Positions 21,549-33,791 are shown, counted from the stretch's first letter. The stretch: 64,000 bases of DNA from Kingdonia uniflora (GCA_014058105.1 JACGCM010002894.1:434001-498000); one strand, 5' to 3'. The notes: generated from the sequence alone by a model not told the origin. Program-made: numbers and translations.

Positions 21549-24500
21549 AACCTGTTAGTGATAGTTGTAATTTAAAATTAGGGTTTTCAAAATTGGGATA
21601 ATAAAATTTAGGGTTTTAAAGTTGTGATTTTGAAAGTTAGGGTTCTAAAAATTTGGGCATTTTCGTTTCTTTATTGTATAAGCTTAAATTGGGTACTTCT
21701 ATTATCTAATAATCAGCGTAATTTATGCTTTTAGGAATATAATTTGGGGTTTCTTTTTATGATGTTTTTAAGGTTATAAATTGGGGTTTTTTGTTTAACA
21801 GGAGTTCTGTTTCACCAATTAAGAAAAAAAGACTAGAAAAAAGGAAAGAAGTTGAAGACATGATTATATTGGCTGATGATGATGAAGAAATTAAACTTTG
21901 TAATCTAAGAAAGATTGTATCACCAAAGGCAAAAAGAAAAGCAAAAGAAACCACAACATTTGTACCAAAGCCATATCAGTCAATTTCAGACACATTTGAT
22001 TCCCCAATTCCATACCCAATTCATATACCAGAAAAGAGGAAGTACACAAAGAGAAAGAAAGGAGTTGATATCAGTGATCTACCATCCAGTTCTCAATTAG
22101 GATCAAAAAAGTTGAAGCTTAGTGAGCTTCTAAAGGAGTTGGATGAATTCCCTAAGACTTATGACAGTGACAGAGAGTTGCTGTATGAATATGATGAAGA
22201 ACCTTGAGGAAATTAGAATTGACTTGTTTAATAAAAATGTAGAAGACCAAGAAGATGTTGATGATGGGGTTCAAACTGAAATTGGAGTTGAAGATGAAAT
22301 AAACCAAGGGGATGAGGGTGTTGATCAAGTTTGACAATAGTGTACATATGCAAGGAGTGTTGAGTTGGATATAGAGAATTTAGAAGTAGAAGAAGGGTAC
22401 TACAACACTTATTCATCTCAAGATGGAGATGATTTATCTACACAAGAGGAAATGGCAAGGGGGGAAGAGTTTGATGGCATAAATGTTGAGAATGACAATA
22501 TTTTTACAAAAGATGATACTGATATGACCAAAAAGACAGTGAAACCTATGTACAAAGGGCTAAAGGTTGGGATGCAGTGGCCTACAGTTGATGATGCAAG
22601 AAAATACTTTAGGAAATTTGTAGTTACTAAGAAGTTCAGTTGCAGCCACATCAAGAATGAGAGTTTTAGGTTGAGGATAAAGTGTACTGATGAAAAATGT
22701 AAATGGTTGGCTTTTGTTTCCATATTACCTGATGAGCACACCATGGAACTGAAAGGACATTGTTTTAAACATGATAGCAAGGGGACAGTTGGTACAGTCA
22801 ACAAGATGGCTAATACAAGTTGGGTTGCAAATGAGATAGAAAATTTGGTGAGAGATGTGTTAAAACAATTACACCAAATAAACTTAAGGGGAGAATTAAG
22901 AAGAAGTTTGGGGTGGATATTTTATACTATAGTGCCTGGAATGCTAAGACCATATACATGGAGAAGAATAGTGGGAAGCTATGACTTGGGATACACTATT
23001 TTGCCTGAGTTGAATAGGCAAATTTTATTGTGCAATCCTGGCAGCATTTCAACTACAAGTGTTGATGATGTTACAATGCAATGGACAGATACTTGTATTG
23101 CTTTCAAGGCATCAATTGATGGATTTCTTAATGGATGTAAACCAATATTAGGTTTAGATGGATGCTTCCTCAAGGGGAAATATGGGGGAGTGACACTATA
23201 TATTATCAGTCTGGATGTAAACAATGGGATGTACCCAATTGGAGTTTATTTCTGTGCATAAGTGAATACACGGAGACATGGAGAACTTTCTTGACTAAGT
23301 TACAACCTTATCTGCAAAATTACCCTAGCAAATTGACTTTTATTAGTGATAGACAAAAGGGGTCTTATTGAAGCTATTCACCAAGTGTTTCCCAACTTCA
23401 ATCACAAATATTGCTTCAGGCACATGCATAAAAATATGAAAAAATATCACAAAGGAACTCATTTGGAGAATCTAGCATGGGGAGCAGCAAAAGCATGTAG
23501 ACAAGTTGAGAAATAATATTTCCTTGACAAGATGCAAGAGGATGACCCTACAGCTGAGGCATGGTTGGATATGGAACCCTATGAGACATAGTGTAGGTCA
23601 TACTTTGATTTCATATCAAAGTGTGAACATATTACTAATAATTTCTCTGAATCTTTCAACTGGTGGATTAAGAAGGACAAACCATTGGATAAAGAAATTG
23701 AGAGGTTAAATATAATGTTGATGAAGTTACACAATGAAAGGAGAATTAAGGCAAGGGCATAGGATCAGAGAGACCTTGTACCAAGAGTACTAATGTACAT
23801 TGAGAAGCTGAAGATACATTATGGGGAATATGACTTTGAAGGAGAAGATGATGATGGGTTTGTTTCAATTGGGACTAATGGGGGCAGATGGAAGTTAAAT
23901 CTACTTACCCATACATGCTAGTGTAATGAATAGAAACTTAGTGGACTACCTTGCATCCATACTGCAAGTGTAATCATTTCAATGAGGTTAGAATGGGAGG
24001 GGTAAGCTACTTATTACAAATCTAATTTTCCATTTCTAGATTCATTATGTGTCTCCTTAATTTATTAATTTGAATTCTTATATGAATGCAGTCTTTGTAG
24101 CAAATATCACCATGTATCATCATATGTGGCAACATATTCAGGAGATCCATGTTGTCACTGATTCATCAAATTGGAGGAAGGTAAGTGATTGTTATTAGTG
24201 TGATAATGTGCATTAATGTGATTGTTCATGCTCATTTAAGATTAAGTACATGTTATTATTGTGTTTATATTACAGCCAAGTAGGCATGTTGAGCCACCAC
24301 CACTGGTGAGAGGGACCGGAAGACCTAAAAAAGTGATAAGGAAGGATGCAAATGAAGGAGGTGGTCAACAAAAAAGATGTGGAAAATATGGGATGTTTGG
24401 CCACAATAAAAAAACATGTAAAGGACCACCTACACCACCAACAATATCAAGGTCTCAGCCAGCATATAGAGTGGACACTCCCAGCAGTATTTCTAGAAAC

Positions 24501-24699
24501 AGAAGTGAAATGGGGTTTGGTGCACCACCTCAGACTGTTAGAAGTACTTACATTCCAAAGATAGGAGGAAGGTCTAGAGGGAGTAAACCAAAACCACAAG
24601 CTAAGTTTGTGCCTGGTAATCCTCACATGAATGATGTTTTCCAGGTTATAGAATCTCAAACAAGGGGCATAGGTATTGGCAGTCAAAATAGAGGTAGAG

Positions 24700-24742
24700 A
24701 CAGTGGCAGTGGCAGTGGCAGTGGCAGTGGCAGTGGCAGAGG
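24700..24742. repeat. (GGCAGT)n hexanucleotide repeat in coding frame
   Basis: About six copies of ggcagt encode a Gly-Ser run in the C-terminal tail of the MULE protein, followed by Gly-Arg-rich codons. Likely a replication-slippage expansion. Confidence 0.85.
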
Positions 24743-24977
24743 CAATGGCATTGTCCAAGAAGGTGAAGTACTTAATGTTTGTACTGGTAGAGGAAGAGGT
24801 AGTGGCAGAGGCAGTTCAACAATAAGAGGTAAAGGTAGGGCTAGCAATATGGGCCAAAGCCCGCGGCCCGCCCAGACCGGCCCATGTACTGTTCATAGCC
24901 CGCTTGGCCCGACCCGTGGCCCCGACCCGAACTAGGCCCGACCCAAATCTAACCCAAGCCCAGCCCGAACAACAATT

Positions 24978-25030
24978 AGATCCGTTAGAGAAATTAGATC
25001 CGTTGGAGAAATTAGAGCCGTTGGAGATGC
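24978..25030. repeat. 18-bp repeats near the hAT left end
   Basis: gagaaattag(a/t)(t/g)ccgttg-like units follow one another about three times just inside the left subterminal region. They may be transposase-binding repeats or the start of a leader exon. Confidence 0.5.
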
Positions 25031-26221
25031 TTCTTTAAAAAGAAACCAATCATCTTTGTTCTCAGTTACAAACTTTTAAATCCTTGCAAACACCATCTTG
25101 ATTCAAGACTCTAATTCTAACCCAAGCTTTCTAATTCTCTCTATCTAATTTTTTTTTGAAGACTCTTGAATCTTCAATCTTGATCCTCAGACTCTTGAAT
25201 CCTCACTCTTTTATTGAAGGTAAAGTTTTGGTTTCCTAACAGGTACCCTCTCTTTCGGTTGTTTGATTAATGTTTGATGTTTGATTTATTCCTAATTGAT
25301 TCGTTCCCTTGAAGAACCATAAACCCCAATCTGTGAAAAAAAATTATCTGTTATGTAAATATATGTTACTGCAGATTCTTACTATTAGGAAATTGATTCT
25401 TAGATAAAAAAAAATTGGGTTTTGTTGTTATGATATGTAGGCATTGGGTATGATAAAGAAGTAATTTTTATGTGTTTAGAAGTACATTCAGGTAGAGAGA
25501 ATTGTTTGGGTAGTTGTAGTTTTAAGATTTTTAATGACTCTTTGAATTGGGGGTGGTTGCGATGATTGTAAAAGTAATTCCTCGAACTGATATGCTAATG
25601 GCATGATAGACTCCAATTACACCCGTAGAATATGAGCATTCACCTTTACCAATTACATTATGTTGTTGTTTTCATGTCTTATTGCAATTTCTTCTAAGTC
25701 ATTGATGTGTTGTACTAGTTTATGAGTTGGAGTAGGAGCAGTATGTTATACGTTTTATTGGAATTTGATTATATTTGTTATCTTAGCTACTTTGGTTGGT
25801 TTGTTTTAGGATTTTTTTTTTTTTGGTATATATGTAATCAATGATGACTCAATAGACCTGTAATGAACGCTGAGATGATAGCGTCAATGAACATCAAAGG
25901 GACTAAGATTTTCTTATCTAGTTAATGTTATTCATTGTTATTGATATTGAATGAGAATTTGACACTGGGAAATATTGATCTGTGAAAATCAATTCATTTT
26001 GATATGCAAACTATCCTTATTTCCTTCAAAATTGGTGTTTTTGATCCCCACAGTTTTAGCAACACTATTGACTCCCACATTTTATACATATATACGATCT
26101 TTGTTATTTGCTTTTTCGTGAAGTTCACAAACTTATTGAGTTATTATTAGTGGACCATCAACAACTTATTGTTAGTGAAGTTCACAAACTTTTTGAGTTA
26201 TTGTTTGTTTGAGCATTTCAG

Positions 26222-28262
26222 AATGGGGCCACGAAAAAGATTTCTCACCATCAGCGACATAGATGACGAAAGTCCCCAGATAAGGTATACTAAAAATGAT
26301 CCACATCGTACACCAACATATTATGATACGGAAGATGACTTACCAACCTAACCTCCGAGCCCTCAAGATCTGAGCCCCGAAAATTCTACCTCCTCTAGTA
26401 AATATCAAAAAGATCACTAAAACTTAGATCAAAGGTTTGGGATTGGTTTACGAGGTATGAGGCTTTACATCCCGATCAAGTAAAATTCTCAGGTAAGATG
26501 ACTATTTTGGCTGATTGTAAATTTTGTCCAAAAAAAGGATACAGTGCCTCTGGAGGTAGCGACACTTCTCACCTTAAAAGACATATGGAGGATTATAAGC
26601 TAAATCAAGAACCCTCACAAACACAATTAGGCAGGTCTCCTATAGGTAATCTTACAAGTTTTCGCTTTAATAAAGAAGTTGCTCGTAAGGAACTAGTTAG
26701 ATATATAGTAGTTGATAAGCAACCTTTTAGCTTATGCGAAAATAACTCATTTAAAAGAAGGGAAATGATGACATATGGAGAATTATTTTAACCACCTAGT
26801 AAGAATACCGTTAAAGCTGATATTTTTAAATATTACAAAAGTGAAATGGAAAAATTAAAAAATCTTTTGCAAAATACTCCTGGTAAAATATCTCTTACGA
26901 GTGATTTGTGGAGTTCTCCTTCAAAATTAGGATTTTGTTGTGTTACTGCACACTTCTTAGACTCTACATGGACAATACAAAAAAGAATTATTTGGTTTAA
27001 GTTATTTGAAAGTCCCCACGACGGTTTAACTATAGCTAGTTCTGTTTTTGACGTAATAAACGAATATAGAATTTTAAATAAAATATTTTGTATATCCTTA
27101 GATAATGCTAGCTCAAATGATCGTGCAAGTAATGAATTAAGTAATTGGTTGCGGTCAATATTTTCATGTGAGATGTTGTATCCACATTCTTAATCTCATG
27201 GTAAAAGATGGATTAGATGTATGCAAAGATGCATTAGAAAATGTAAGACAGACTGCAATTTATTTGCACAGTTCACAAAAGCGTTATCAAGATTTTACGA
27301 AAATATGTCAAGCTTTAAGTATAAAATCGAGAAAACTACCAATAGATGTTAAACATAGGTGAAACTCTACATATTTAATGTTAAACGCGATAATTTCTTT
27401 ACAACAACCAATTACACAATATCAAATGGCAAAAAGCCTTAATCACACTATTAATGATGATGATTGGGTAGCAACAAAACTACTGCGAGATTTTCTTAAA
27501 GTTTTTTACGATGCAACACTTTGTTTTTCCAAAAGTTATCATGTTACATCTTGTGAAGTTATTACGCATTTAGTTAACATTTGTGATGTATTTATTAAAC
27601 ATAAAAATAGTACATATTTTTAAGAAATTTGTGGCGAGATGTACGACAAATATAAAAAATATTGGGAACATGTTCCGTTGGTTTGGGTTGTAGGTACAAT
27701 ATTAAACCATCAAAATAAGTTTATTGTATTAGAATTTTTTTATAAAGAAGTCATTTGCCCTTCTACATATAGTTTTAAAATTAAAGTGGCTAGACATGCT
27801 ATAACTACATTTTTTAAGGATTACGAGGCGAGTGGTAAGTTTAACGCACCATTAACGTATGTCAAATCAAACTTATCTCAACCACAAACTGTGGTAGAAA
27901 GAATAAGGGAGAGTACTCGTTGAGGAGCCCATAGTGGAGGAGGATCAAACGAGTTGAGTCATTACCTCGAATCTGATACAATAGATGATGCGGATTTTAA
28001 TATTTTGAAGTGGTGGAAAGTTAATGAAATTAAGTTCCCCGTTCTAGCTGCTATCGCCTGCGATATTCTTACAATTCTAGTATCTACAGTAAAATCAGAG
28101 GTAGCTTTTAGCGGTACTAGGCAGTTAATAACATATTATAGAAGTAGTTTAGCGCCTGATACAATCGAAGCGACCATGTGTTTAAGAGATTGGTATTTAG
28201 CAGAAGCCAGAAATCAAGATAAGTTACTCCAAGGTTCAGAAGAAGAGTTAGAACTAGAATAG
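26222..28262 (+). pseudogene. hAT transposase pseudogene (BED finger to hATC domain)
   Basis: Starts MGPRKRFLTISDIDDESPQI. The BED-type finger (CKFCPKKGYSASGGSDTSHLKRHM, given here only as a landmark, 26508-26592) is followed by the catalytic-core blocks ISLTSDLWSS and ISLDNASSNDRASNE. The C-terminal dimerisation domain (hATC) appears at 27950-28200 with ILKWWKVNEIKFPVLAAIA, LTILVSTVKSEVAFSGTRQ and CLRDWYLAE. It resembles RICESLEEPER-type proteins. There are at least six stops or frame changes (26351, 26450, 26791, 27190, 27360, 27620, 27920), so it encodes no full protein. In an intact element this protein cuts at the terminal repeats. Confidence 0.9.
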
Positions 28263-28960
28263 TTTTTTGTTTTTTATTATTATTTAAAGATTAGTTTTTA
28301 TTATATGTGACAAGGCCAAATGAGCACTTCATTTTGAGTATTTGAACTTTTGTAGAGAGGTAAGGTTTTATGTCCCCCTCTCAAATTTTTACAAAAATTA
28401 ATAAACAAAGGTTTTTTTTTAACTAATGAATTCGGCCCAAACTGGGCCAGAATTCAGCCTAAACTCAGCTCGAATTCGGCCCAAACCCAACCCGAATTTG
28501 GCCCATATAATCTGGCCCAAACCCAACCCGAACTCGACCCAAACTCGGCCCACATAACCCGGCCCGAACCCAGCCCGCATATGGCCCGTATATTCCACTA
28601 GCGGGCTTCTGGCTAAGTCTCTTAGAAGCTAGCCCGGCCCGGCCCGAACGCTATTCATAGCCCAGCCCAAACTTTATTTGGCTCGCGATGGCTCAGCCCG
28701 AACCCGCCCGAACTGCCAGCCCTAGGTAAAGGAAATGACAGGCTTAATGCCCTCACTCCATCATAAGCTAAATTTGTGGAGAACTAGTTGACTACCCATC
28801 CAAATATTGCAAGAGAAAGGACTTCAACACAACCATCAACTCAAGTTTCTTAAACTGCTACTGCAACAGTCAATCTAACCCCTCCTAATCGAACAAAGAC
28901 CAAAGAGAATCCATATAAGAAGACTTTCCATACAGGCAGACAACCTTGGAAGCATTGAAC

Positions 28961-29892
28961 TGAAGGAACATAAAGGTCTATTTTGATACTACATTACTAT
29001 TTTGGTAGTCTATTTTGTTAGTAAATATGATTTTGGTGATTTGAACTTGGTGGGTTTTTTTATTTTTTATTTTGGTGCATGTGGTTAATTTGAAACTTTA
29101 ATTTCAGCCTATTTTATGAATTAATGTCTATTTTGGCACTATGAATGTTGAATGTAAAATGTTTTGGTATTGTGAGTTTAAATGGTGATTGGTATGCATT
29201 GCTTGTGTAGGTGTATGTATTTTGTGAATCTTTTGTGTCTGTGTGTATGTACACAACACCAAAAAGGCAAATTTGCTGCAAGCTCTTTTTAATTTTGCCA
29301 TGGACATATACAGTAGTTTCTTTACCACAAATATAATCCGTGGAAAATTTAATTTAGTCTGTGGCAATTTCTATTTTCTCTCATTAAAAACAAATTTTAT
29401 TTTCAAATTATTTTGCTATTGCTCTCTCCTATTTTCCCTCTCCAGATTCCTCTTTTAGTTTCGACTCTTTAGTTCTCAAAACCCAAAACTCGTAATATAA
29501 CCTAATCTAACATGTATTTCTAAAGAGAAGATGATCGACTCTGCTAGATTTCGATGACCTAGTTTAAAGGTGCGTATCTATTTTCAATTACCAGTTCAAA
29601 TCAGTATCTAAATCCCTAGGTGTTAATCTTTGTAGTCGATCTAGCTTAATTGCTAAAAAAATTGATTTCTAGTGTTTATGATTCAGAGCATTTCGTGTTA
29701 AGCTTAATTTCGTTGCAGAATTTGGGGTGAGAGCTAAAATCGGGGTCTCTAACAATAACCTTAATTTACATTTTTGTAGGATTCATAGCTTCTGTTTTTG
29801 CTACAATTTGCTGTAGTGGTGGCCCTTTTAGAAATTTGTATGTACCCAATCTCTTACTCTTGCATTTGTTTAAAGCTTTTTTCTTCTTCTTG
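28961..29892. other. Gene-less stretch after the MULE
   Basis: AT-rich DNA with T/G-rich repeats (attttggt near 28985-29140). The region 29400-29520 looks like a leader (ctctcc-rich) but no coding exon follows that I recognise. The MULE right terminus is probably here but I cannot place it. Confidence 0.35.
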
Positions 29893-29970
29893 AAATTATG
29901 AACCCTTTAATGTGTATTTTAGATTGAAGTTTGAGTTATGGTAGAATACACATTAAAGGGTTCATAATTT
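29893..29970. repeat. Perfect 25-bp inverted repeat (hairpin) plus third partial copy
   Basis: The arm at 29893-29917 (begins aaattatgaaccc) is the exact complement of 29946-29970, separated by 28 bases. The complement arms are followed by ttatggta/taccata, which also pair. A further copy, ttcataatacacattaaagg, lies at 29988-30007. The structure could fold stably or be a remnant of a small inverted-repeat element. Confidence 0.85.
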
Positions 29971-30025
29971 ACCATAGTAAATATCCGTTCATAATACACA
30001 TTAAAGGAATTTTTTTAATATGGTT

Positions 30026-30172
30026 AGTGTACTTTTGATTTGCGTGGATTTAGTGGCATTGGTTAATGGGAAACAATTTCATGGGATGGTGATTAAACAT
30101 GGGTTTGGGATATAATGGAAAAGCAAGTGCGAGCTTTTCCTTATATCGGAAGATCTCCCAAGTTCAGGTATA
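30026..30172 (+). pseudogene. PPR gene remnant, left part
   Basis: The frame reads SVLLICVDLVALVNGKQFHG then MVIKHGFG, a typical PLS-class pentatricopeptide helix pair. After a one-base slip it continues YNGKASASFSLYRKISQVQ. Likeness ends near 30172 where unrelated DNA starts. The right part of a similar gene reappears at 31573. Intact relatives bind organellar RNA. Confidence 0.65.
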
Positions 30173-31572
30173 GATGCGTTTGATCGGCCCTATAGTTTTG
30201 GCAGTAGTTAGAGTCGTAGACATATTCAAACTTCAACTTCTATTCGATTCTTGAAAGAGGTTGCGCAAGCAGGTGACATAGGATATTGACCAGAACAAGT
30301 AGTACGCGCAGGTATTTGTAGGAGTTAAAAGAAGAACAAGAGATCTTTGGATTGGGCATCAACCGTGGATGGGGGGTGAAAGGAGCGATCATGGTGAAAT
30401 AAAGATAAAGAAGGACCAGGTGCTCGACCATCAGACCACTCCGGAGAAGAGACCAACCCAAGCGTCACTACTGCCGATACAAGACCCATAGGCCAACCAC
30501 AAAGCGTCACTACTGCTGATACAAGATATGCTAGCGAATGTATGGCGGGAAGGTAAAAACCCTGAGGTAGCTGGATAAATATTGAAGGATCCTTGTAATA
30601 TCTAGTGTTGATACAAGACACGCTGGCGAATGTAAGGCGGGAAGGTACCAAGCTGGAGTGAAGTATCGGTAATGCGTCCATAGATAGAGGAGTCTTATAT
30701 TCTTGAGGTACCCAGATAAATAGTGATATAATGGTTCTTTATCCTTAGTGTTGAGTGAGTTGCTAGCTGGGTCTCCCGCCGGTCCTAGCTTGATGGATAT
30801 TCCCACGAGTCGATGTGCTGTGAATGCTCTAGATCTAAAAGCGTCGCCTTCCTCTTTCCCTAGGCGCACACTTCTAGATAAAATGTCTTCCTTTTTGGAT
30901 AGGCCTATTCTAAAACACACTACCAAGACTGACTGGCTGAATGAACTCACCGGCCATTAGACCTGCGACTAAGTTAATGTTGACCATTCTCACAAAAATG
31001 CCTCAATCGAACCCCCACCAAAGATCATGAACAACTAGATCCTGATGTATCAGTATTGGTAGGTACCGTAGGAAAGAATCGTTCTTAGGCAGCCACAGGC
31101 CAGGCCCATTTACGTCCTTATTGTTATCGAAGAACCTGTAGCGCTTTGTCAATACACCACTACGCTGACTCCGACTCAACGTAGTTTAGACCTAGGTAGA
31201 GCAATAGCACATTATTCGCCTAGGATGGAAGCAGACTCAAAGAAAATAGCAACTATCTTTCTATCTAGCCCCCACTAACCCTTCCCCATGTTCTAGCTTC
31301 TAGCTTTTCGAGCGTAGTTTAAGGCGGGGACCAAGAAGCAAGAAGAGGCCAGTTTAAAGCCGTAGCGATTTGTAAGAAGATGTTTAAAAGAGGTAGCCTA
31401 AGCTTCAACTACTCCGAGGCCAAGTCAAAAGCGCAAATAAAGAATACCTTCCAGTTTTTCTTAGTCTTTGTTTTTTTTAGCCTTGGTCTGGCAAAGTCCT
31501 GGGTAATATGCCTATAGAGTCAGTTTTTTTGTTTGCCTAGTAGTGAGGTCACCTAGTGGTTTAGGAGCGTTT
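30173..31572. other. Foreign, organelle-like DNA inserted in the PPR remnant
   Basis: Base composition is visibly higher in G+C than the neighbours, with no AT-rich runs. The text (for example repeated gcgtcactactgc(c/t)gataca near 30463 and 30507, and gcgaatgta(t/a)ggcgggaaggta near 30533 and 30632) resembles plant mitochondrial spacer DNA. No gene was recognised. I infer a nuclear insertion of mitochondrial DNA (NUMT) but cannot search for a match, so this is tentative. Confidence 0.4.
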
Positions 31573-31925
31573 TTCACACCTATAATGGAACATTACACAT
31601 GTATGGTTGATCTACTTGTGCGATCTGGTTATCTTGAACAAGCACTTGAATTCATAGAGAAAAAAATGCCAGTCAAACTAGATGCAAAGATCCTTACAGC
31701 TCTTCTTAGTTCATGTTACTTTCACAAGAATGTAGAGCTAGCAAAAAGTGTTGGGAAGAGACTACTTGAATTGGAACCTAGAGAAGCAGGAGCTTACATG
31801 CTTTTATCTAATTTTTATGGTTAAATTGGAGATTTAGAAGGTGTGGCGCAAGTTAGAAGGTCGATGATGGATAGGGGAATGAGAAAAGAAAAGGCTTGTG
31901 AATTTTATTTTTTTGTGAATGTTGA
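31573..31925 (+). pseudogene. PPR gene remnant, right part (E-domain side)
   Basis: Reads TPIMEHYTCMVDLLVRSGYL, then EQALEFIEKKMPVKLDAKIL, SCYFHKNVELAKSVGKRLLE and LEPREAGAYMLLSNFYG. After a stop it continues IGDLEGVAQVRRSMMDRGMR. This is the last PPR motif and E region of a PLS-class pentatricopeptide protein. It lacks a start and has a stop near 31822, and an extra Lys (EKKMP) marks a small insertion. Together with 30026-30172 it appears to be one gene cut by the intervening DNA. Confidence 0.8.
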
Positions 31926-32255
31926 ATGCTTCATTTTGCAGGCTTTGGTTTATTGGTAACTCATTGTACTTTATTTTGATCAGTATGTAGGTATGAGGCC
32001 CTATTTAAGCCCTTGTTAAAATCAATATTACAAAGTGTCAAATACCTTTCAATCATCATATGTAGGTCTGATCCTAATTTGAACCAAGGAACAAAATTTA
32101 GAATAACCTTGGAAATGATAAATTCTCAAATGACTATTAGTAAAAGCAAAAGATGTTTCAAATGAACTTGGTATTTCAGACAAAACATACAACACACATA
32201 CTGCAAACAGACACAAAACACCCAACTACACCTTCCCCACCATCATCATCTCCAT

Positions 32256-32520
32256 CCTAAGCCCACTGATTCATCATCTGAATTTGATCCTTCTTCCTCT
32301 ATAGTCTCATCTTCAGTCTCAGATTCAGTACTCTCATCTTTAGTGCCATCTTCAGTCTCTTCTTCACTACTCTCTTCTTCAGTCTATTTTTTATCCAGAT
32401 CACCATACAGCCTCCTCAACATCTCCTTCTCCTCAGGGCTCAGTTCCTCCCACCAGTTATACTCCTCCTCAAATGATGAACTAGAACTTGCAAGGGCATA
32501 CATTATTTGTTGCAGAGAAA
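32256..32520 (-). pseudogene. Acidic ORF remnant, unrecognised
   Basis: On the minus strand the frame from about 32510 reads EEEYNWWEELSPEEKEMLRR, then a TAG, then a long Glu/Asp/Ser-rich run (TEEESSEEETEDG...). The composition is strongly protein-like rather than random. It lies 3' of the LINE-like coding in the same orientation. I do not recognise the family. Confidence 0.4.
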
Positions 32521-32871
32521 AGAAGAAGATACAAATCAAATCAAGTAAAAATGTGGTTTAATAGTAGAGAGGGAGGGCGTTAAAGTGGTGCTTGGAAATA
32601 AAGTTTTGACTCAAAATGTAGTTTCCAAAATTGAATAGTTGGGGAGATAATGGTTAGTTGAAATGAGGTTATGGTAAGCCTATCAAGTATGTACATATAA
32701 GATCAAAAAACACAAAACTTGCACAAACTTGTATCATAAGGCACATAGGATCGAAAAACACAAATACAACATATTCATCCATTACAAAAACTGAAAATTA
32801 ATCATACAAGTACTCAGACAAATTATAACCACTTATTTCAAATTCAAAGCCCCTACTACATGATCTTCAAT

Positions 32872-33065
32872 CTACTTCATTGTTGCCTTTCCTTTGAACT
32901 CATTGCAGAAAGCATTTAACCCCATCTCCTTAGTCATCTGTACACTAATGTTAATATTCCTCATAGTAATTTTCTTCTGTACTTCAATTTGAGTATCCTT
33001 CAACCATTGGAAGTTATTACAGGTTGGACACTTTAGAAACTTCTCTCCATAACTCCATAACTGAT
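32872..33065 (-). pseudogene. Possible GRF-type zinc-finger fragment fused after the endonuclease
   Basis: Directly after the endonuclease the same open frame reads YGEKFLKCPTCNNFQWLKD, which fits the second half of a GRF zinc finger (R-F-x-x-C-x-x-C-x-F-x-W). It then reads IEVQKKITMRNINISVQMTK to a stop at 32872. This is unlike the LINE segment expected here. It may be a junction between two elements. Confidence is low because the first half of the finger is missing. Confidence 0.4.
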
Positions 33066-33791
33066 TGGAAGACAAATTATTGGGGGTGGTTTCAGCATAA
33101 GGGTTAGTGTTGATGATAATAAGACCATGATTGGATCCAATTATAGGAAGATTAATGATGCTAGAATGGTGGAAAAGGGTGCTCCAAGAAGAAGAGGCAA
33201 GTGCTCTATCAAGACGTCTCTTCCTGAGCTTATCTCCTTTCTTCTTATTGGACCAGGTATAGGGCACTCCAGAAAAGCTGAGGTCAATCAAAGAAGCGTT
33301 AAAAATGAAGTCCCTAAGAGGATTAAAAGGGGAATAATTATACGACTTGCCTCCCTATTTATCGCCATCTAAGGAGAGGTCACAGAGCTAGAAAAATTTG
33401 AAAAAGTATTCCAAAAAAAGTTTTTATTCTGGCATTTAGAAGGGCCATAAATAAAAGAATATAACCAAGGTATGGGGGGAGAGTTCGGAGGATCGTCTGG
33501 GGGGCGAGAAGTAATTAGGGCATCTATGCCATTAGGAGATGGGGAGATAAAAGTGTGAGATATCTCCACTTTCCAGGAAAGCCAGAGCCCACTATCATTG
33601 GTACTAGAAGCATCGATAGTAAACAAGTTAGGAAGACCTAGCGCAGAGAATTTATAGAGAGCATAGTTTAAGATAACATTCGTTTCAGAGAGAAAAATAA
33701 TGTCAGGGTTGAAAATTTTACCATGAGTCTTGTGCTCATGGAGGGTAGTGGGTTTTTTGCTCCCCCTGCAATTCCATAAAAGAATAATCAT
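33066..33791 (-). pseudogene. LINE ORF2 N-terminus: AP-like endonuclease
   Basis: Starts MIILLWNCRGSKKPTTLHEH, the WNCRG opening of plant LINE endonucleases. It continues PDIIFLSETN, then (after stops near 33370) FSGVPYTWSNKKKGDKLRKR, RLDRALASSSW and GSNHGLIII (the SDH box with Asp changed to Asn). This domain would nick target DNA for priming. The reverse transcriptase is absent. Two or more frame breaks plus the Asp-to-Asn change indicate loss of function. Confidence 0.85.

Larger units (their letters stand above)
24836..28724 (+). mobile_element. Complete hAT (Ac-like) transposon with 8-bp TSD ggtaaagg
   Basis: The terminal inverted repeats tagggctagcaatatgggc (left) and the complement of gcccgaactgccagcccta (right) bound 3889 bp. 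A perfect 8-bp target duplication ggtaaagg lies at 24828-24835 and 28725-28732, the hAT-specific length. Subterminal regions are rich in repeated ggcccg/cccgaac motifs at both ends (24850-24975 and 28430-28710), as is usual for Ac-like binding sites. The element lies in the MULE C-terminal coding sequence, which rejoins in frame if it is removed. The transposase within is decayed. Confidence 0.95.
21437..28960 (+). pseudogene. Mutator-like (MULE) transposase gene, decayed and interrupted by a hAT element
   Basis: Exon 1 is 21437-21498 (MGAGSKPVIEAGGMKRRALK). A spliced frame follows from 21802 with basic stretches (KKKRLEKRKEVEDMIILADD). After a stop near 22207 the frame resumes at 22365 and gives the MuDR N-terminal block (GLKVGMQWPTVDDARKYFRK) and the catalytic-domain motif LGLDGCFLKGKYGGVTLY near 23150. 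Further broken frames read CFRHMHKNMKKYHKG, NNFSESFNWWIKK and a SWIM-like GLPCIHTASV near 23945. The C-terminal segment (24261-24835) is Gly/Ser/Arg-rich and has a zinc knuckle, CGKYGMFGHNKKTC, whose second Cys is Tyr. At 24836 a hAT element interrupts the frame, which resumes at 28733. Many stops show it is dead. Family role: cut-and-paste transposase. Confidence 0.88.

Noticed and set aside
24447..24758. Minus-strand 103-aa Thr/Ala-repeat protein
   Set aside because: Antisense of the Gly-Ser repeat in the MULE C-terminus.
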